64,000 nucleotides of DNA from Antarcticimicrobium luteum (GTDB lineage: Bacteria; Pseudomonadota; Alphaproteobacteria; Rhodobacterales; Rhodobacteraceae). The notes under the pieces are model-generated. The model did no database searches and was not told where the DNA came from. It saw only the letters and a list, made by a program, of their open reading frames with translations. A program made the position numbers and the translations under genes. The DNA is taken from assembly GCF_004358185.1 (NCBI RefSeq), contig NZ_SMUV01000063.1, positions 1 to 64,000 on the forward strand, read 5' to 3'. Every line of letters starts with the position of its first letter. The first letter of the stretch is position 1. This document shows positions 44,784 through 52,865 of this stretch, in pieces.

Positions 44784-45734
44784 ATGACCCATCTTGTGAA
44801 AGCCAGCCCGGAAACCTGCGCCTGGGGCTATTTCGACGCCACGCTGGAACCGGCGCTCGAAATTCAAAGCGGCGAGACCGTGACCATCGAAACCGTCTCT
44901 GGCGGGCCGGACCATCTGCCGGCCGAAGGCTCCGGAATGTACATTCCACCCGAGCTTTTGGATATTCACGCCCACTCCCCCCGGCAGGAGCCGGGGCATA
45001 TCCTGACCGGTCCGGTGGCGGTGAAGGGGGCGCGGCCCGGCCATGTGCTGGAGGTTCAGATCCTCGACGTCAAGCTGCGCCAGGATTGGGGCTGGAACAT
45101 CATCCGCCCGCTCGCCGGCACGCTGCCCGACGACTTTCAGACCGGGCGCACCGAGATTATCCCGCTCGATCTCGACGCGATGACCGGGCGGATGTCCTGG
45201 GGGCTGGAACTGCCGCTGAAGCCGTTCTTCGGCGTGATGGGCGTGGCGCCGCCGCCGAACTGGGGCCGCATCTCGACCATCCAGCCCAGGGTGCATGGCG
45301 GCAATCTGGATAACAAGGAACTGGTGGCGGGCAGCACGCTTTTCCTGCCGGTGCAGGCCGAGGGGGCGCTGTTCTCCTGCGGCGACGGACACGGGGTGCA
45401 GGGCGATGGCGAGGTCTGCGTCACCGCGATCGAGACCGCGTTGGAGGGCAGCTTCCGCCTAACGGTCCGCGAGGATCTGACGTTCACCTATCCCCGCGCC
45501 GAGACGCCGACGCATCTGATCACCATGGGGATGCATGAGGATCTGGACCGCTGCGCCGAGATGGCGCTGCGCGACATGATCGCCTGGATCACCGACCGCA
45601 CCGCGCTGAGCCGGGAAGACGCTTATATGCTTTGCTCTCTTGCGGGCGATCTGCGGATCACGCAAACCGTCAATGGCAACAAGGGCGTCCATATGATGAT
45701 GGAAACCGCTCTGGTGCCGGAAAAACAGGGCTGA
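44784..45734 (+). CDS. Acetamidase/formamidase family protein
   Basis: 316-residue enzyme of the FmdA/AmdA family, which hydrolyses small amides (formamide, acetamide) to ammonia and the acid. Recognisable blocks: GYFDATLEPALEIQSGETVTIET at the N-terminus, GPVAVKGARPGHVLEVQILD near residue 75, HGGNLDNKELVAGSTLFLPV near 170, then GALFSCGDGHGVQGDGEV with the presumed metal/active-site Cys, Asp and His. Cytoplasmic. It follows the fused ATPase by 41 bases in the same operon. Length is shorter than classical FmdA (about 400), as in the widespread short branch. Confidence 0.9.
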   Translation: MTHLVKASPETCAWGYFDATLEPALEIQSGETVTIETVSGGPDHLPAEGSGMYIPPELLDIHAHSPRQEPGHILTGPVAVKGARPGHVLEVQILDVKLRQDWGWNIIRPLAGTLPDDFQTGRTEIIPLDLDAMTGRMSWGLELPLKPFFGVMGVAPPPNWGRISTIQPRVHGGNLDNKELVAGSTLFLPVQAEGALFSCGDGHGVQGDGEVCVTAIETALEGSFRLTVREDLTFTYPRAETPTHLITMGMHEDLDRCAEMALRDMIAWITDRTALSREDAYMLCSLAGDLRITQTVNGNKGVHMMMETALVPEKQG

Positions 45735-45747
45735 GGAGGGGGCGGAC

Positions 45748-46710
45748 ATGACTGTAAAGACAGCGATTATCGGGCTGGGGATCATGGGGCGGCGGATGCT
45801 GGAGCATATGGAGCTGCATGAAGGGTACGCCCCGGTCGCCCTGTGGGATCCCGATCCGGCGGCCTGCGCGGAGGCGCAACGCATCGCGCCCGGCGCGCAG
45901 ATCGCGGCATCGGCGGAGGACGCAATGAAAGCCGCCGATCTGGTCTATCTCGCCTGTCCGCCGGTGCCGCGCAAAGCCTATGCGCTGGCGGCGGCCGGGG
46001 CCGGTAAGGCGGTGTTCCTGGAAAAGCCGCTGGGCGTCGATGTCGCCGAGAGCGAGGCGCTGGTCGCGGGGCTGAAGGCGGCGGCGGTTCCGGCGGCGGT
46101 GAATTTCACCCAGGCCGCCGGCGCCGCGCTGAGCGGGGTGGCCGAGGCCGCGCGCACCGGCGCGCTGGGGGATCTGGCGGGGGCCGACATGGTGGTGACC
46201 TATGCCGCCTGGCCGCGCGCCTGGCAAAGGGGCGCGGACTGGCTGCGCTTTCGCGCCGAGGGCGGCATGACGCGCGAGGTGATCTCGCATTTCCTGTTCT
46301 TCTCCGAACGCATCCTCGGGCCGCTGTCGGTGGTCTGGGCGCGCCCGTCCTATCCCGACGATCCGGCGCTGTGCGAAACCCATATGCTTGCGCGGCTGGA
46401 GAATGCGGACGGCCTCCCGGTCACCATCATGGCAAGCGTCGGCGGGGCGCAGCCCGACCGGCAGGAACTGATCATCAAGGGGGGCAAGACCAGCCGCCGG
46501 ATCACGGAATTCCACATCGACGCGGTGTCGGACGGTGGGGATTTTTCCGAGCTTGGCGAGCGGCCAGCCGATCCGCGTGCGGTCAGCCTCAAGGCGCAGC
46601 TTGACGATCTGGCGCTCTGCATCGCCGGCGAGCCCCATAGGCTCGCTACCCCACAAGAGGCGCTGCGGGTGCAGAAGCTGGTCGAACAGATGCTGGCGGG
46701 GAAGGGGTGA
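45748..46710 (+). CDS. Gfo/Idh/MocA family oxidoreductase
   Basis: 320-residue NAD(P)-dependent dehydrogenase-like protein. The N-terminal Rossmann fold begins TAIIGLGIMGRRML (GxGxxG), and the family lysine lies in AVFLEKPLGVD near residue 93. The C-terminal alpha/beta domain follows (FRAEGGMTREVISHFLFF). Such enzymes oxidise sugars, inositols or hydroxy compounds; the substrate is not readable. Starts 13 bases after the amidase-like FmdA gene, so it ends this operon. Downstream is a 267-base non-coding gap with a strong inverted repeat. Confidence 0.88.
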   Translation: MTVKTAIIGLGIMGRRMLEHMELHEGYAPVALWDPDPAACAEAQRIAPGAQIAASAEDAMKAADLVYLACPPVPRKAYALAAAGAGKAVFLEKPLGVDVAESEALVAGLKAAAVPAAVNFTQAAGAALSGVAEAARTGALGDLAGADMVVTYAAWPRAWQRGADWLRFRAEGGMTREVISHFLFFSERILGPLSVVWARPSYPDDPALCETHMLARLENADGLPVTIMASVGGAQPDRQELIIKGGKTSRRITEFHIDAVSDGGDFSELGERPADPRAVSLKAQLDDLALCIAGEPHRLATPQEALRVQKLVEQMLAGKG

Positions 46711-46977
46711 CAGCCTTCCTTTGAGCGAAGCCCTGGCGCGGAACAAGCCTTTGGGGCGCCACGCAAGCGCCGGACTGTCTCCACGGTCTGGCGCTTGGCC
46801 GACGTGGGCGCGCCGCTTGGGTTTCGTCCGGATTTGGCTGGGACAAAGCGCACCGAACTGCCGTTGCAGCGTCAGCCGCCGGTCCGGTGCTTGCGCAGCT
46901 TGTTCTGTGGGACGGGCGATGACAACAGGGGCGGCCGCTGCGCCGGTTCAGCGTCGCTGCGTCCTGCTTTGGCGCCT
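46711..46977. other. 267-base convergent non-coding gap
   Basis: No gene recognised. It separates the Gfo/Idh gene from the convergent deacetylase gene. The main feature is the inverted repeat at 46764-46797; the remainder is GC-rich without codon-like structure that I can support. Confidence 0.4.
46764..46797. terminator. Inverted repeat, possible bidirectional terminator
   Basis: CAAGCGCCGGAC pairs with GTCTGGCGCTTG: 12 bp with one G-U pair and a 10-base loop. Outer flanks (GGGGCGCC before, GGGCGCGCC after) could lengthen the stem. It lies in the convergent gap, a fitting place for a two-way transcription stop, but there is no T-run. Confidence 0.4.
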
Positions 46978-47844
46978 TCACTCGCCCTCCGGCACTCCGA
47001 TCGTCTCGCGCCGCAGCTCGTCCTTCACCGAAACCGCATGCGCCGCGATTTCTTCCATCGGCGCGAACCAGACTTCGTCGGTGGACAGCGCCCGTTCGAT
47101 TAGCCGCTCCATCTCGCGCCAGCGGGCCAGGCGCCCGGTCAGGAACGGGTGCAGCACCGGCATCCAGAAGCCGCCCTCATCCAGCATCGCCTCGAATTCC
47201 TCGGCAAAGGCGCGGATGCCGTCCGACGGCGCCCGCACCGGCATCAGATAGTCGATCTCGCCGAAATGGGCGAAGGGCGGCCAGTCGTCGGTGCCCCAGT
47301 GCGGCGGCAGTTCGATCAGGCTGCCCCGGGGCGTTTCCACCAGATAGGGCAGATCGTCGGCCATCATCGAGCTGTCGTAGAGAAACTCGTGCTCGATCAG
47401 CCGCGCGACCATCTTCGGCGTCAGGCTGTAGACCGGCGCGCGATAGCCGCGCGGTGCCCGCCCGGTCATCCGCACATGCACCTCCAGCGCGCGTTCGAAC
47501 AGCTCCGCCTCGCGGTCGTCGGAATGCTCCATCGGATCCTCGTGGCACCAGGAATGATGGCCGATTTCATGGCCGTCCCTGAGAATTGCCTCGACCGTGG
47601 CGGGATAGGTTTCCATCACCCAGGCCGGCATGAAAAACGTTTGCCGCAGCCCCAGTCGCCGATAGCTTTCCAGAATGCGCGGCATCGCCACCGTCGGCCC
47701 GTAGCGTCCCATCGAGATCGGCTGCAACCGCAGCTCTGCGTCCTCCGGTCGGGCCGAGCGGATCAGCGAATCGGCGTCGATGTCGAAGGTGACCGAGGCG
47801 GCGCAGCGTTTGCCTTTGGGCCAGGTGATCGGGTGCAAGAACAT
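46978..47844 (-). CDS. Polysaccharide-deacetylase-fold hydrolase (PgdA/cyclic-imidase-like)
   Basis: 288-residue carbohydrate-esterase-4 fold protein. The metal-site pieces are TFDIDADS near residue 20 and the HxxxH pair in GHHSWCHEDP near residue 98; RGYRAPVYSLTP and MPVLHPFLTGR are the later conserved blocks. No signal peptide, so it is cytoplasmic. This branch includes Helicobacter PgdA-like enzymes, cyclic imide hydrolase and PuuE-type allantoinase; in this nitrogen-related setting an imidase or ureide hydrolase seems likelier than cell-wall deacetylation (inference). AGGAG lies 7 bases before the ATG. Downstream of, and probably cotranscribed with, the TetR gene. Confidence 0.87.
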   Translation of the reverse strand: MFLHPITWPKGKRCAASVTFDIDADSLIRSARPEDAELRLQPISMGRYGPTVAMPRILESYRRLGLRQTFFMPAWVMETYPATVEAILRDGHEIGHHSWCHEDPMEHSDDREAELFERALEVHVRMTGRAPRGYRAPVYSLTPKMVARLIEHEFLYDSSMMADDLPYLVETPRGSLIELPPHWGTDDWPPFAHFGEIDYLMPVRAPSDGIRAFAEEFEAMLDEGGFWMPVLHPFLTGRLARWREMERLIERALSTDEVWFAPMEEIAAHAVSVKDELRRETIGVPEGE

Positions 47845-47877
47845 GAAAAACTCCTGTGACTGTCGGCGACGTGCGGC

Positions 47878-48492
47878 TCAGACGGATCCGACCGCGAAAA
47901 GCGCGGCCAGATCGTTGCGCAACCGCTGTTCAATCTCGTCCCGGCTAAGCTCGTCGGCTGAGATGAACTGGATGAATCGTGCGTTCTGAAGGTGAAACAG
48001 CGCCTTGCCGAGGTGGGAGGCGTCGATGTCGGGCGAAAGTTTTCCGGCCTGCTGCAACCGTTCGATCCGGCGCACCAGAACAAAGGCAAGCTGCTGGTCG
48101 AGCTTGAAATACGCGCGGGTGAGCTGGGTCACGCCGCCGGTGGTCACCGCGGCGATCACCTGCCGCCAGATCACCTTGTCGAGGTTGGCGATGGCGTGAT
48201 CCATGATGTCGCGGGCGAATTGCAGCATCAGATCGGTCAGCGAGGCCGGCTCCTTGGGCAGGGTGGATTCCAGCTTTTCGATCAACAGCTTGTCGCTTTC
48301 GATCACCAGCGCCAGCAGCACGCCGGCCTTGGTGCCGTAATAGTTGTGGACGGTCACGCCCGACACGCCCGCCGCCTCGGCGATGCCCTCGATGGTGGTC
48401 TTTTCGAACCCCTGCTGACGAAACAGCGTCTTTGCCGAGGTTACGATCCGATTCCGGCGGTCTTCTTTCTGGCGGGCTCTGAGGCTGGACAC
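47878..48492 (-). CDS. TetR family transcriptional regulator
   Basis: 204-residue regulator. N-terminal helix-turn-helix: RIVTSAKTLFRQQGFEKTTI, then EGIAEAAGVSGVTVHNYYGTKAGVL. The start is a GTG at 48492 with GGAGG 6 bases upstream. It is divergent from an NMT1-type importer operon; the 143-base gap contains a 39-bp AT-rich dyad, a likely operator. It leads the two-gene operon with the deacetylase-fold hydrolase. Ligand unknown, likely a metabolite of the imported compound. Confidence 0.92.
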   Translation of the reverse strand: MSSLRARQKEDRRNRIVTSAKTLFRQQGFEKTTIEGIAEAAGVSGVTVHNYYGTKAGVLLALVIESDKLLIEKLESTLPKEPASLTDLMLQFARDIMDHAIANLDKVIWRQVIAAVTTGGVTQLTRAYFKLDQQLAFVLVRRIERLQQAGKLSPDIDASHLGKALFHLQNARFIQFISADELSRDEIEQRLRNDLAALFAVGSV

Positions 48493-48547
48493 GGGGTTCC
48501 TCCGGGTTCGGCGGGCTGATGGGGCCTGTGGCGTTGACTGACTTTAT

Positions 48548-48586
48548 CTCAACAAAATTTTTTATTGAATAAAAAAATTTATCGAG
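48548..48586. promoter_or_regulatory. 39-bp AT-rich dyad in TetR divergent promoter
   Basis: The stretch begins CTC and ends GAG, with its centre at the G of TTATTGAATAA. The two 19-base arms are complementary at 16 of 19 positions. It lies 56 bases upstream of the TetR start and 50 upstream of the divergent binding-protein start, and is the most AT-rich sequence in the window. It probably holds both promoters and the TetR operator. Confidence 0.55.
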
Positions 48587-48635
48587 TACGATTTTTTGTC
48601 AAGGAACGAATCCAACTTCGCAGTGAGGTCTGAAC

Positions 48636-49694
48636 ATGCGTAAATGTCTGAACATTGCCGCCGCGGCGGCTGTTGCAATCGGGGCGGGGGCGGGCGTGGC
48701 CTCGGCCGATACCGTCAATGTAGGGGTCTGCGTGTCCTGGCCCGGCTATGCGATGCTCGAGGTCGCGCGTCAAAAGGGGCTGATCCCCGACCACGATCTG
48801 AACATCACCATCTTCGAGGATCCGCTGGGCGGGCACTCGGCGCTGGCCGCCGGTCAGCTCGACGTTTACGGTTGCACCGCCGATTACACGCCGCTGATCG
48901 TGGATCGCGGCACCGAAGTGGTCAACGTGGCGTTCCTGAACCCGTCCTACGGGGTCGATCATATAATCCTGGCACCGGACACCGAAACCGCCGACCTGAA
49001 GGGCAAGAAGGTCTCCGCGCCGCAGGCCTATATCGGTCATCTGCTGATGGGGATCTGGCTGGACTCGGTCGGCATCGCGCCGGAAGAGGTCGAATGGGTC
49101 AACCTCAACGCCGACGAGGCAGTCGGTCCGATGCTGTCGGGCGACATCTCGGCCGCCTATATGTACGAGCCGTGGATCTCCAAGGTGCTGGAGGCCAACC
49201 CCGGTTCGAAAAGCGTCGTCAATACCGCCGATCCTGAGGTGCTCAAGAGCGGCATCTTCATGGATGCGCTCTATATGAACAAATCCTTCATCGAGGAAAA
49301 GCGCGACGTGGCGCTGGCGGTGCTCAAGGCGCGCTGGGATGGTCTGGGGTACTGGAACCAGCACACCGAAGAGACCAACGCGCTGATGGCCGAGTTCCTG
49401 CAGTGGCCGGCAGAGGATATTGGCTATGTCATCGGCACCGACGGCAAGAGCTTCGAGGGCGGCATCTACATGCTCGACTTTGACGAAAGCGCCCGCCTCT
49501 GCGGCGTGCTGGAGGGCGACGGCCCGCTCGGGATGGCCAACGGCTCGATGACCGGCTCGATCGCGCTGACCAACGAATGGTGGGTCAAGCTGGGCCTGAT
49601 GGACAAGACCATCGATGCGGCCAAGGGCGTCGACTGCTCGTTGATGGGCGATCTGGTGGCCTCCGGCTACCGCCAGGCGCTGACGGCGCACTGA
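48636..49694 (+). CDS. ABC solute-binding protein, NMT1/SsuA-TauA type
   Basis: 352-residue periplasmic receptor of the nitrate/sulfonate/taurine/NMT1 superfamily. Sec signal peptide about residues 1-24 (MRKCLNIAAAAAVAIGAG, ending ASA). The mature part VNVGVCVSWPGYAMLEVARQKGL opens as in NMT1/TauA-type receptors (ends read directly). KGKKVSAPQAYIGH and SGDISAAYMYEPW are further family blocks. GAGG lies 8 bases before the ATG. First gene of an operon with permease, ATPase, two SDR enzymes and a ureohydrolase, so a guanidino or related nitrogen compound is a candidate ligand. Confidence 0.9.
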   Translation: MRKCLNIAAAAAVAIGAGAGVASADTVNVGVCVSWPGYAMLEVARQKGLIPDHDLNITIFEDPLGGHSALAAGQLDVYGCTADYTPLIVDRGTEVVNVAFLNPSYGVDHIILAPDTETADLKGKKVSAPQAYIGHLLMGIWLDSVGIAPEEVEWVNLNADEAVGPMLSGDISAAYMYEPWISKVLEANPGSKSVVNTADPEVLKSGIFMDALYMNKSFIEEKRDVALAVLKARWDGLGYWNQHTEETNALMAEFLQWPAEDIGYVIGTDGKSFEGGIYMLDFDESARLCGVLEGDGPLGMANGSMTGSIALTNEWWVKLGLMDKTIDAAKGVDCSLMGDLVASGYRQALTAH

Positions 49695-49703
49695 ACCCGG
49701 GAC

Positions 49704-49730
49704 GGGGGCGCCGCGCGAGGCGTCCCCTTT
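49704..49730 (+). terminator. Hairpin with T-rich tail after NMT1-type receptor gene
   Basis: GGGGGCGCC and GGCGTCCCC form a 9-bp stem with one G-U pair and a 6-base loop, then TTTCCCCATTTT. It begins 10 bases after the receptor stop and ends 26 bases before the permease start. It likely attenuates rather than ends transcription. Confidence 0.5.
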
Positions 49731-49755
49731 CCCCATTTTGCCAAGGAGGTGGGCC

Positions 49756-50565
49756 TTGTCCTCTGACACGCGTTCCAAACCGTTTTTCAGGCTCAGGCAG
49801 CCTGCGGGCCGAAAACAGCGCCTGTTTTCCGCCCTTGGGATCTGGGCGATCTTTTTCGGCGTCTGGGTGTTCGCCTCGTCCACCGGCATGGTGAACGAAT
49901 TGCTGGTTCCCGCGCCGCAAAAGGTGTTCGCCTCCACCTATGACCTGTTCGCCGCGCGCGGTTTTGCCGGCGACGTGCTGATCTCGATCAGCCGCGTTCT
50001 GGGCGCCTTTGCCATGGCCTGCCTGGTGGCGGTGCCGCTTGGGGTGATGATGGGCAGCTTTCCCGCCGTCGAGGCGATCTTTGCCCCCTTCGTCTCGGCC
50101 TGGCGCTATCTTCCGGCGCCGTCCTTCATCCCGATCCTGCTGATGTGGTTCGGCACCGGCGAGGCGCCGAAACTGGCGCTGCTGTTCATCGGGGTGATCT
50201 TCTTTCTGATCACGCTGGTGATGGACCACACCAAGAACGTGCGCGAGGAGCTGGTGGAAACCGCCCTGACGCTGGGTGCGCGCCGCTCGACCGTGGTGAT
50301 GAAGGTGATCTTTCCCGCCGTTCTGCCCGATATTGTCATCGCCATGCGGCAGATGCTGGCGATGGCCTGGACCTATCTGGTGATCGCCGAGATCGTCGCC
50401 TCGACCACGGGCATCGGCGCCATGATGATGCGCGCGCGGCGGTTCCTGAAGACCGATGAGATATTGTCCGGCATCATCGTGATCGGCGCGCTGGGGCTGC
50501 TGTTCGATCTCGCGTTCGCCGCGTTGCACCGCTGGATGTTCCCCTATCTGAGGAAGACACGCTGA
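49756..50565 (+). CDS. ABC transporter permease, SsuC/TauC type
   Basis: 269-residue permease of the binding-protein-dependent family (BPD_transp_1). About six helices; the EAA loop reads RSTVVMKVIFPAVLPDIVIAMR after TALTLGARR near residue 175. The start is called at the TTG at 49756 because a perfect AAGGAGG ends 6 bases before it; no ATG fits. The ATPase gene starts on its stop (TGATG). The protein opens SSDTRSKPFFRLRQ, a basic cytoplasmic tail. Confidence 0.9.
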   Translation: MSSDTRSKPFFRLRQPAGRKQRLFSALGIWAIFFGVWVFASSTGMVNELLVPAPQKVFASTYDLFAARGFAGDVLISISRVLGAFAMACLVAVPLGVMMGSFPAVEAIFAPFVSAWRYLPAPSFIPILLMWFGTGEAPKLALLFIGVIFFLITLVMDHTKNVREELVETALTLGARRSTVVMKVIFPAVLPDIVIAMRQMLAMAWTYLVIAEIVASTTGIGAMMMRARRFLKTDEILSGIIVIGALGLLFDLAFAALHRWMFPYLRKTR

Positions 50566-51359
50566 TGACCGCCGACAGCATTCTGGAAATCCGCAACGTT
50601 TCCAAATCCTTCGACATCGCCGGCGGGAAAAAGCTGCTGGCGGTGGACGACATCTCGTTCGATGTGGAGCGCAATTCCATCTGCGTGCTGCTCGGCCCCT
50701 CGGGCTGCGGCAAGTCCACCGTGCTGCGGATGATGGCGGGGCTCGAAACCCCGACCTCCGGCGCGGTGATGATCGGCGGCCATGCGGTGGACGGTCCGGG
50801 GCAGGACCGCGGCATGGTGTTCCAGGCCTATACCTCCTTCGACTGGCTGTCGGTGCAGAAGAACGTCGAATTCGGGATGAAGATCAACGGCGTGCCCGCC
50901 GCCGAGCGGCGCGAGCGGGCGGCCCATTTCACCGAGCTGGTGGGGCTGGGAAAATTTTCCGAGGCCTATCCGTCGCAACTGTCGGGCGGCATGCGCCAGC
51001 GCGTGGCCATCGCGCGCACGCTCGCCAACGGGCCCGAGGTGCTGCTGATGGACGAACCCTTCGGGGCGCTCGACGCCGAGACCCGCTGGCTGATGCAGGA
51101 GCTTATGATCGACGTGGCCGAAAAGACCAACACCACCATGGTCGTCGTCACCCACGATCTGGAAGAGGCGATCTTTCTGGCCGACAAGATCGTCTTTCTG
51201 TCCAGCCACCCGGGCCGCCTGAAGGAAGAGATCGTGCCGGACTTCAAACAGGGCCGGCGCATCGGCGACAAGGAACATGTGGTCAAACTGGACGGCTATG
51301 GCAATCTTGAGGCGCATCTGATGCGTCTGATGCGCGAAGAGGGGCGGCACGCGGCATGA
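50565..51359 (+). CDS. ABC transporter ATPase, SsuB/TauB type
   Basis: 264-residue ATPase. Walker A GPSGCGKSTVLRM near residue 44, Q-loop FQAYTSFDWLSVQKNV, signature LSGGMRQRVAIARTLAN near 144, Walker B VLLMDEPFGALDAETR, switch His in VVTHDLEEAIFLAD. Q-loop and LMDEPFGALD are typical of the nitrate/sulfonate/taurine class. It overlaps the permease gene by one base and the first SDR gene by ATGA, so enzymes and importer form one operon. Confidence 0.94.
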   Translation: MTADSILEIRNVSKSFDIAGGKKLLAVDDISFDVERNSICVLLGPSGCGKSTVLRMMAGLETPTSGAVMIGGHAVDGPGQDRGMVFQAYTSFDWLSVQKNVEFGMKINGVPAAERRERAAHFTELVGLGKFSEAYPSQLSGGMRQRVAIARTLANGPEVLLMDEPFGALDAETRWLMQELMIDVAEKTNTTMVVVTHDLEEAIFLADKIVFLSSHPGRLKEEIVPDFKQGRRIGDKEHVVKLDGYGNLEAHLMRLMREEGRHAA

Positions 51360-52123
51360 GTGTAAGTTTCGATTTCACCGGCAAATCGGTTCTGGTCACC
51401 GGCGCCAGCAGCGGCATCGGCTACGGCGTGGCCATGGGCTTTGCCCGCGCCGGCGCCGATCTGACCATCTTGTCCTCGACGCCGGAAATCCATGCGGCAG
51501 CGCGGCAGATGCCCGGAACCGTGAAAGCCATCGAATGCGACATCGCCGATGCCGCCATGGTGACCGAGCGGCTGAGCGGGATCGAGCATGTCGACGTGCT
51601 GATCAACAATGCGGGGCTGGAGCGGCCGACGCCGCTGACCGGCAAGAACCCCGATGGCAACGAGACCTTCGAACGGATCGTGGCGATCAACATCACCGGC
51701 ACCCAGAACGTGACCGACACGCTGGTCACCCGCATCGCCGACGGCGGGCGGATCATCCTGACCGCCTCGATCTGGGCGCGCACGGCGGTGCCGGGCTTTT
51801 CGGCCTATGTCGCCAGCAAACACGCCAATCTGGGCCTGATGCGCGCCTGGGCTCAGGAGCTCGGGCCGCGCGGCATCCGGGTGAACGCGGTCTGCCCCGG
51901 CTGGGTCAAGACCGGCCCGGCGATGAACTCGCTGCGCGAACTGGCGCAAACCAGCGGCCGCAGCGAGGATGAGGTCGCGCGGGAAATCATGTCGGCCCAG
52001 GCGATCGACGGGCTGATGGAGCCGGCGGACATGGCCGATATCTACATGTTCCTGGCCTCCTCCGGCGGCGCCAATATCACCGGGCAGGCGATCAACGTGG
52101 ATCGCGGCGAGGTGATGTCGTGA
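51356..52123 (+). CDS. Short-chain dehydrogenase/reductase
   Basis: 255-residue classical SDR. Coenzyme motif TGASSGIG near residues 16-23, NNAG near 83, catalytic Ser then YVASK in TASIWARTAVPGFSAYVASK (motif ends only), and PGWVKTGP. Acidic Cys-Asp after strand 3 (ECDIAD) suggests normal NAD(P) binding, cofactor choice not clear. It overlaps both neighbours by ATGA/GTGA. Together with the next SDR it may oxidise or reduce a hydroxy or oxo group of the imported compound. Confidence 0.9.
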   Translation: MSVSFDFTGKSVLVTGASSGIGYGVAMGFARAGADLTILSSTPEIHAAARQMPGTVKAIECDIADAAMVTERLSGIEHVDVLINNAGLERPTPLTGKNPDGNETFERIVAINITGTQNVTDTLVTRIADGGRIILTASIWARTAVPGFSAYVASKHANLGLMRAWAQELGPRGIRVNAVCPGWVKTGPAMNSLRELAQTSGRSEDEVAREIMSAQAIDGLMEPADMADIYMFLASSGGANITGQAINVDRGEVMS

Positions 52124-52851
52124 GCCTGACGGGCAAGGTGGCCCTCGTCACCGGCGGATCGCGCGGCATCGGCCGGGCCATCGCGCTGGCGCTGGCGGGG
52201 CAGGGCGCGCGGGTGGCGATCTGTCATTACCGCGATCCGAAGGCGGCGGAAACGCTGGCCGAGATCGCGGCGCTGTCGGGCGGCATCGCCGTCGAGGCCG
52301 ATGTCTCGGACGAGGGGCAGGTGCAGGCGCTGTTCGATACGGTGGGCGATCAGCTCGGCCCGGTGGATATTCTGGTCAACAATGCCGGGATTCTGTACGA
52401 AAGCCCGCTGACCGAAACCGATGTGGCCGATTTCGACCGGGTGATCGCCGTCAACCTGCGCGGCACCTTCCTGAACGCGCGCGAATTCATCCGCCGCAGC
52501 CGGTCGGGCCGCATCATCAACATCGCCAGCGATCTCGGCGTTATCGGGCGCGAGGATATGGCCGGCTATACCGCGTCGAAGGGCGGCATCATCGCCCTGA
52601 CCCGGACGCTGGCGCGGGAGCTGGCGCCCGATGTGCTGGTCAACGCCATCGCGCCGGGATCGATCGAGACGGACATGACCAGCCCGGCCAGCATGAGCCC
52701 CGAACAGATCGCCAAGGATCTGGACACCCCCCTTGCCCGCTTCGGCCAGCCGCAGGAGATCGCCGCCATGGCGTTGTTCCTTGCCGGTCCCGACAGCGGT
52801 TTCATCACCGGTCAATGCTTCGGCGTGAACGGTGGCAGCGTGATGCAGTGA
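52120..52851 (+). CDS. Short-chain dehydrogenase/reductase (FabG-like)
   Basis: 243-residue classical SDR. TGGSRGIGRAIALALA at the N-terminus, NNAG near residue 87, catalytic Tyr/Lys in AGYTASKGG near 149, and APGSIETDM afterwards. It resembles 3-oxoacyl-ACP reductase FabG but lies in a catabolic operon, so a hydroxy-substrate dehydrogenase is likelier. Start is a GTG at 52120 overlapping the preceding stop. About 35% identity-level differences to the upstream SDR are evident by eye, so they are not a fresh duplication. Confidence 0.9.
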   Translation: MSLTGKVALVTGGSRGIGRAIALALAGQGARVAICHYRDPKAAETLAEIAALSGGIAVEADVSDEGQVQALFDTVGDQLGPVDILVNNAGILYESPLTETDVADFDRVIAVNLRGTFLNAREFIRRSRSGRIINIASDLGVIGREDMAGYTASKGGIIALTRTLARELAPDVLVNAIAPGSIETDMTSPASMSPEQIAKDLDTPLARFGQPQEIAAMALFLAGPDSGFITGQCFGVNGGSVMQ

Positions 52852-52865
52852 CCAAGGATAGCGAC

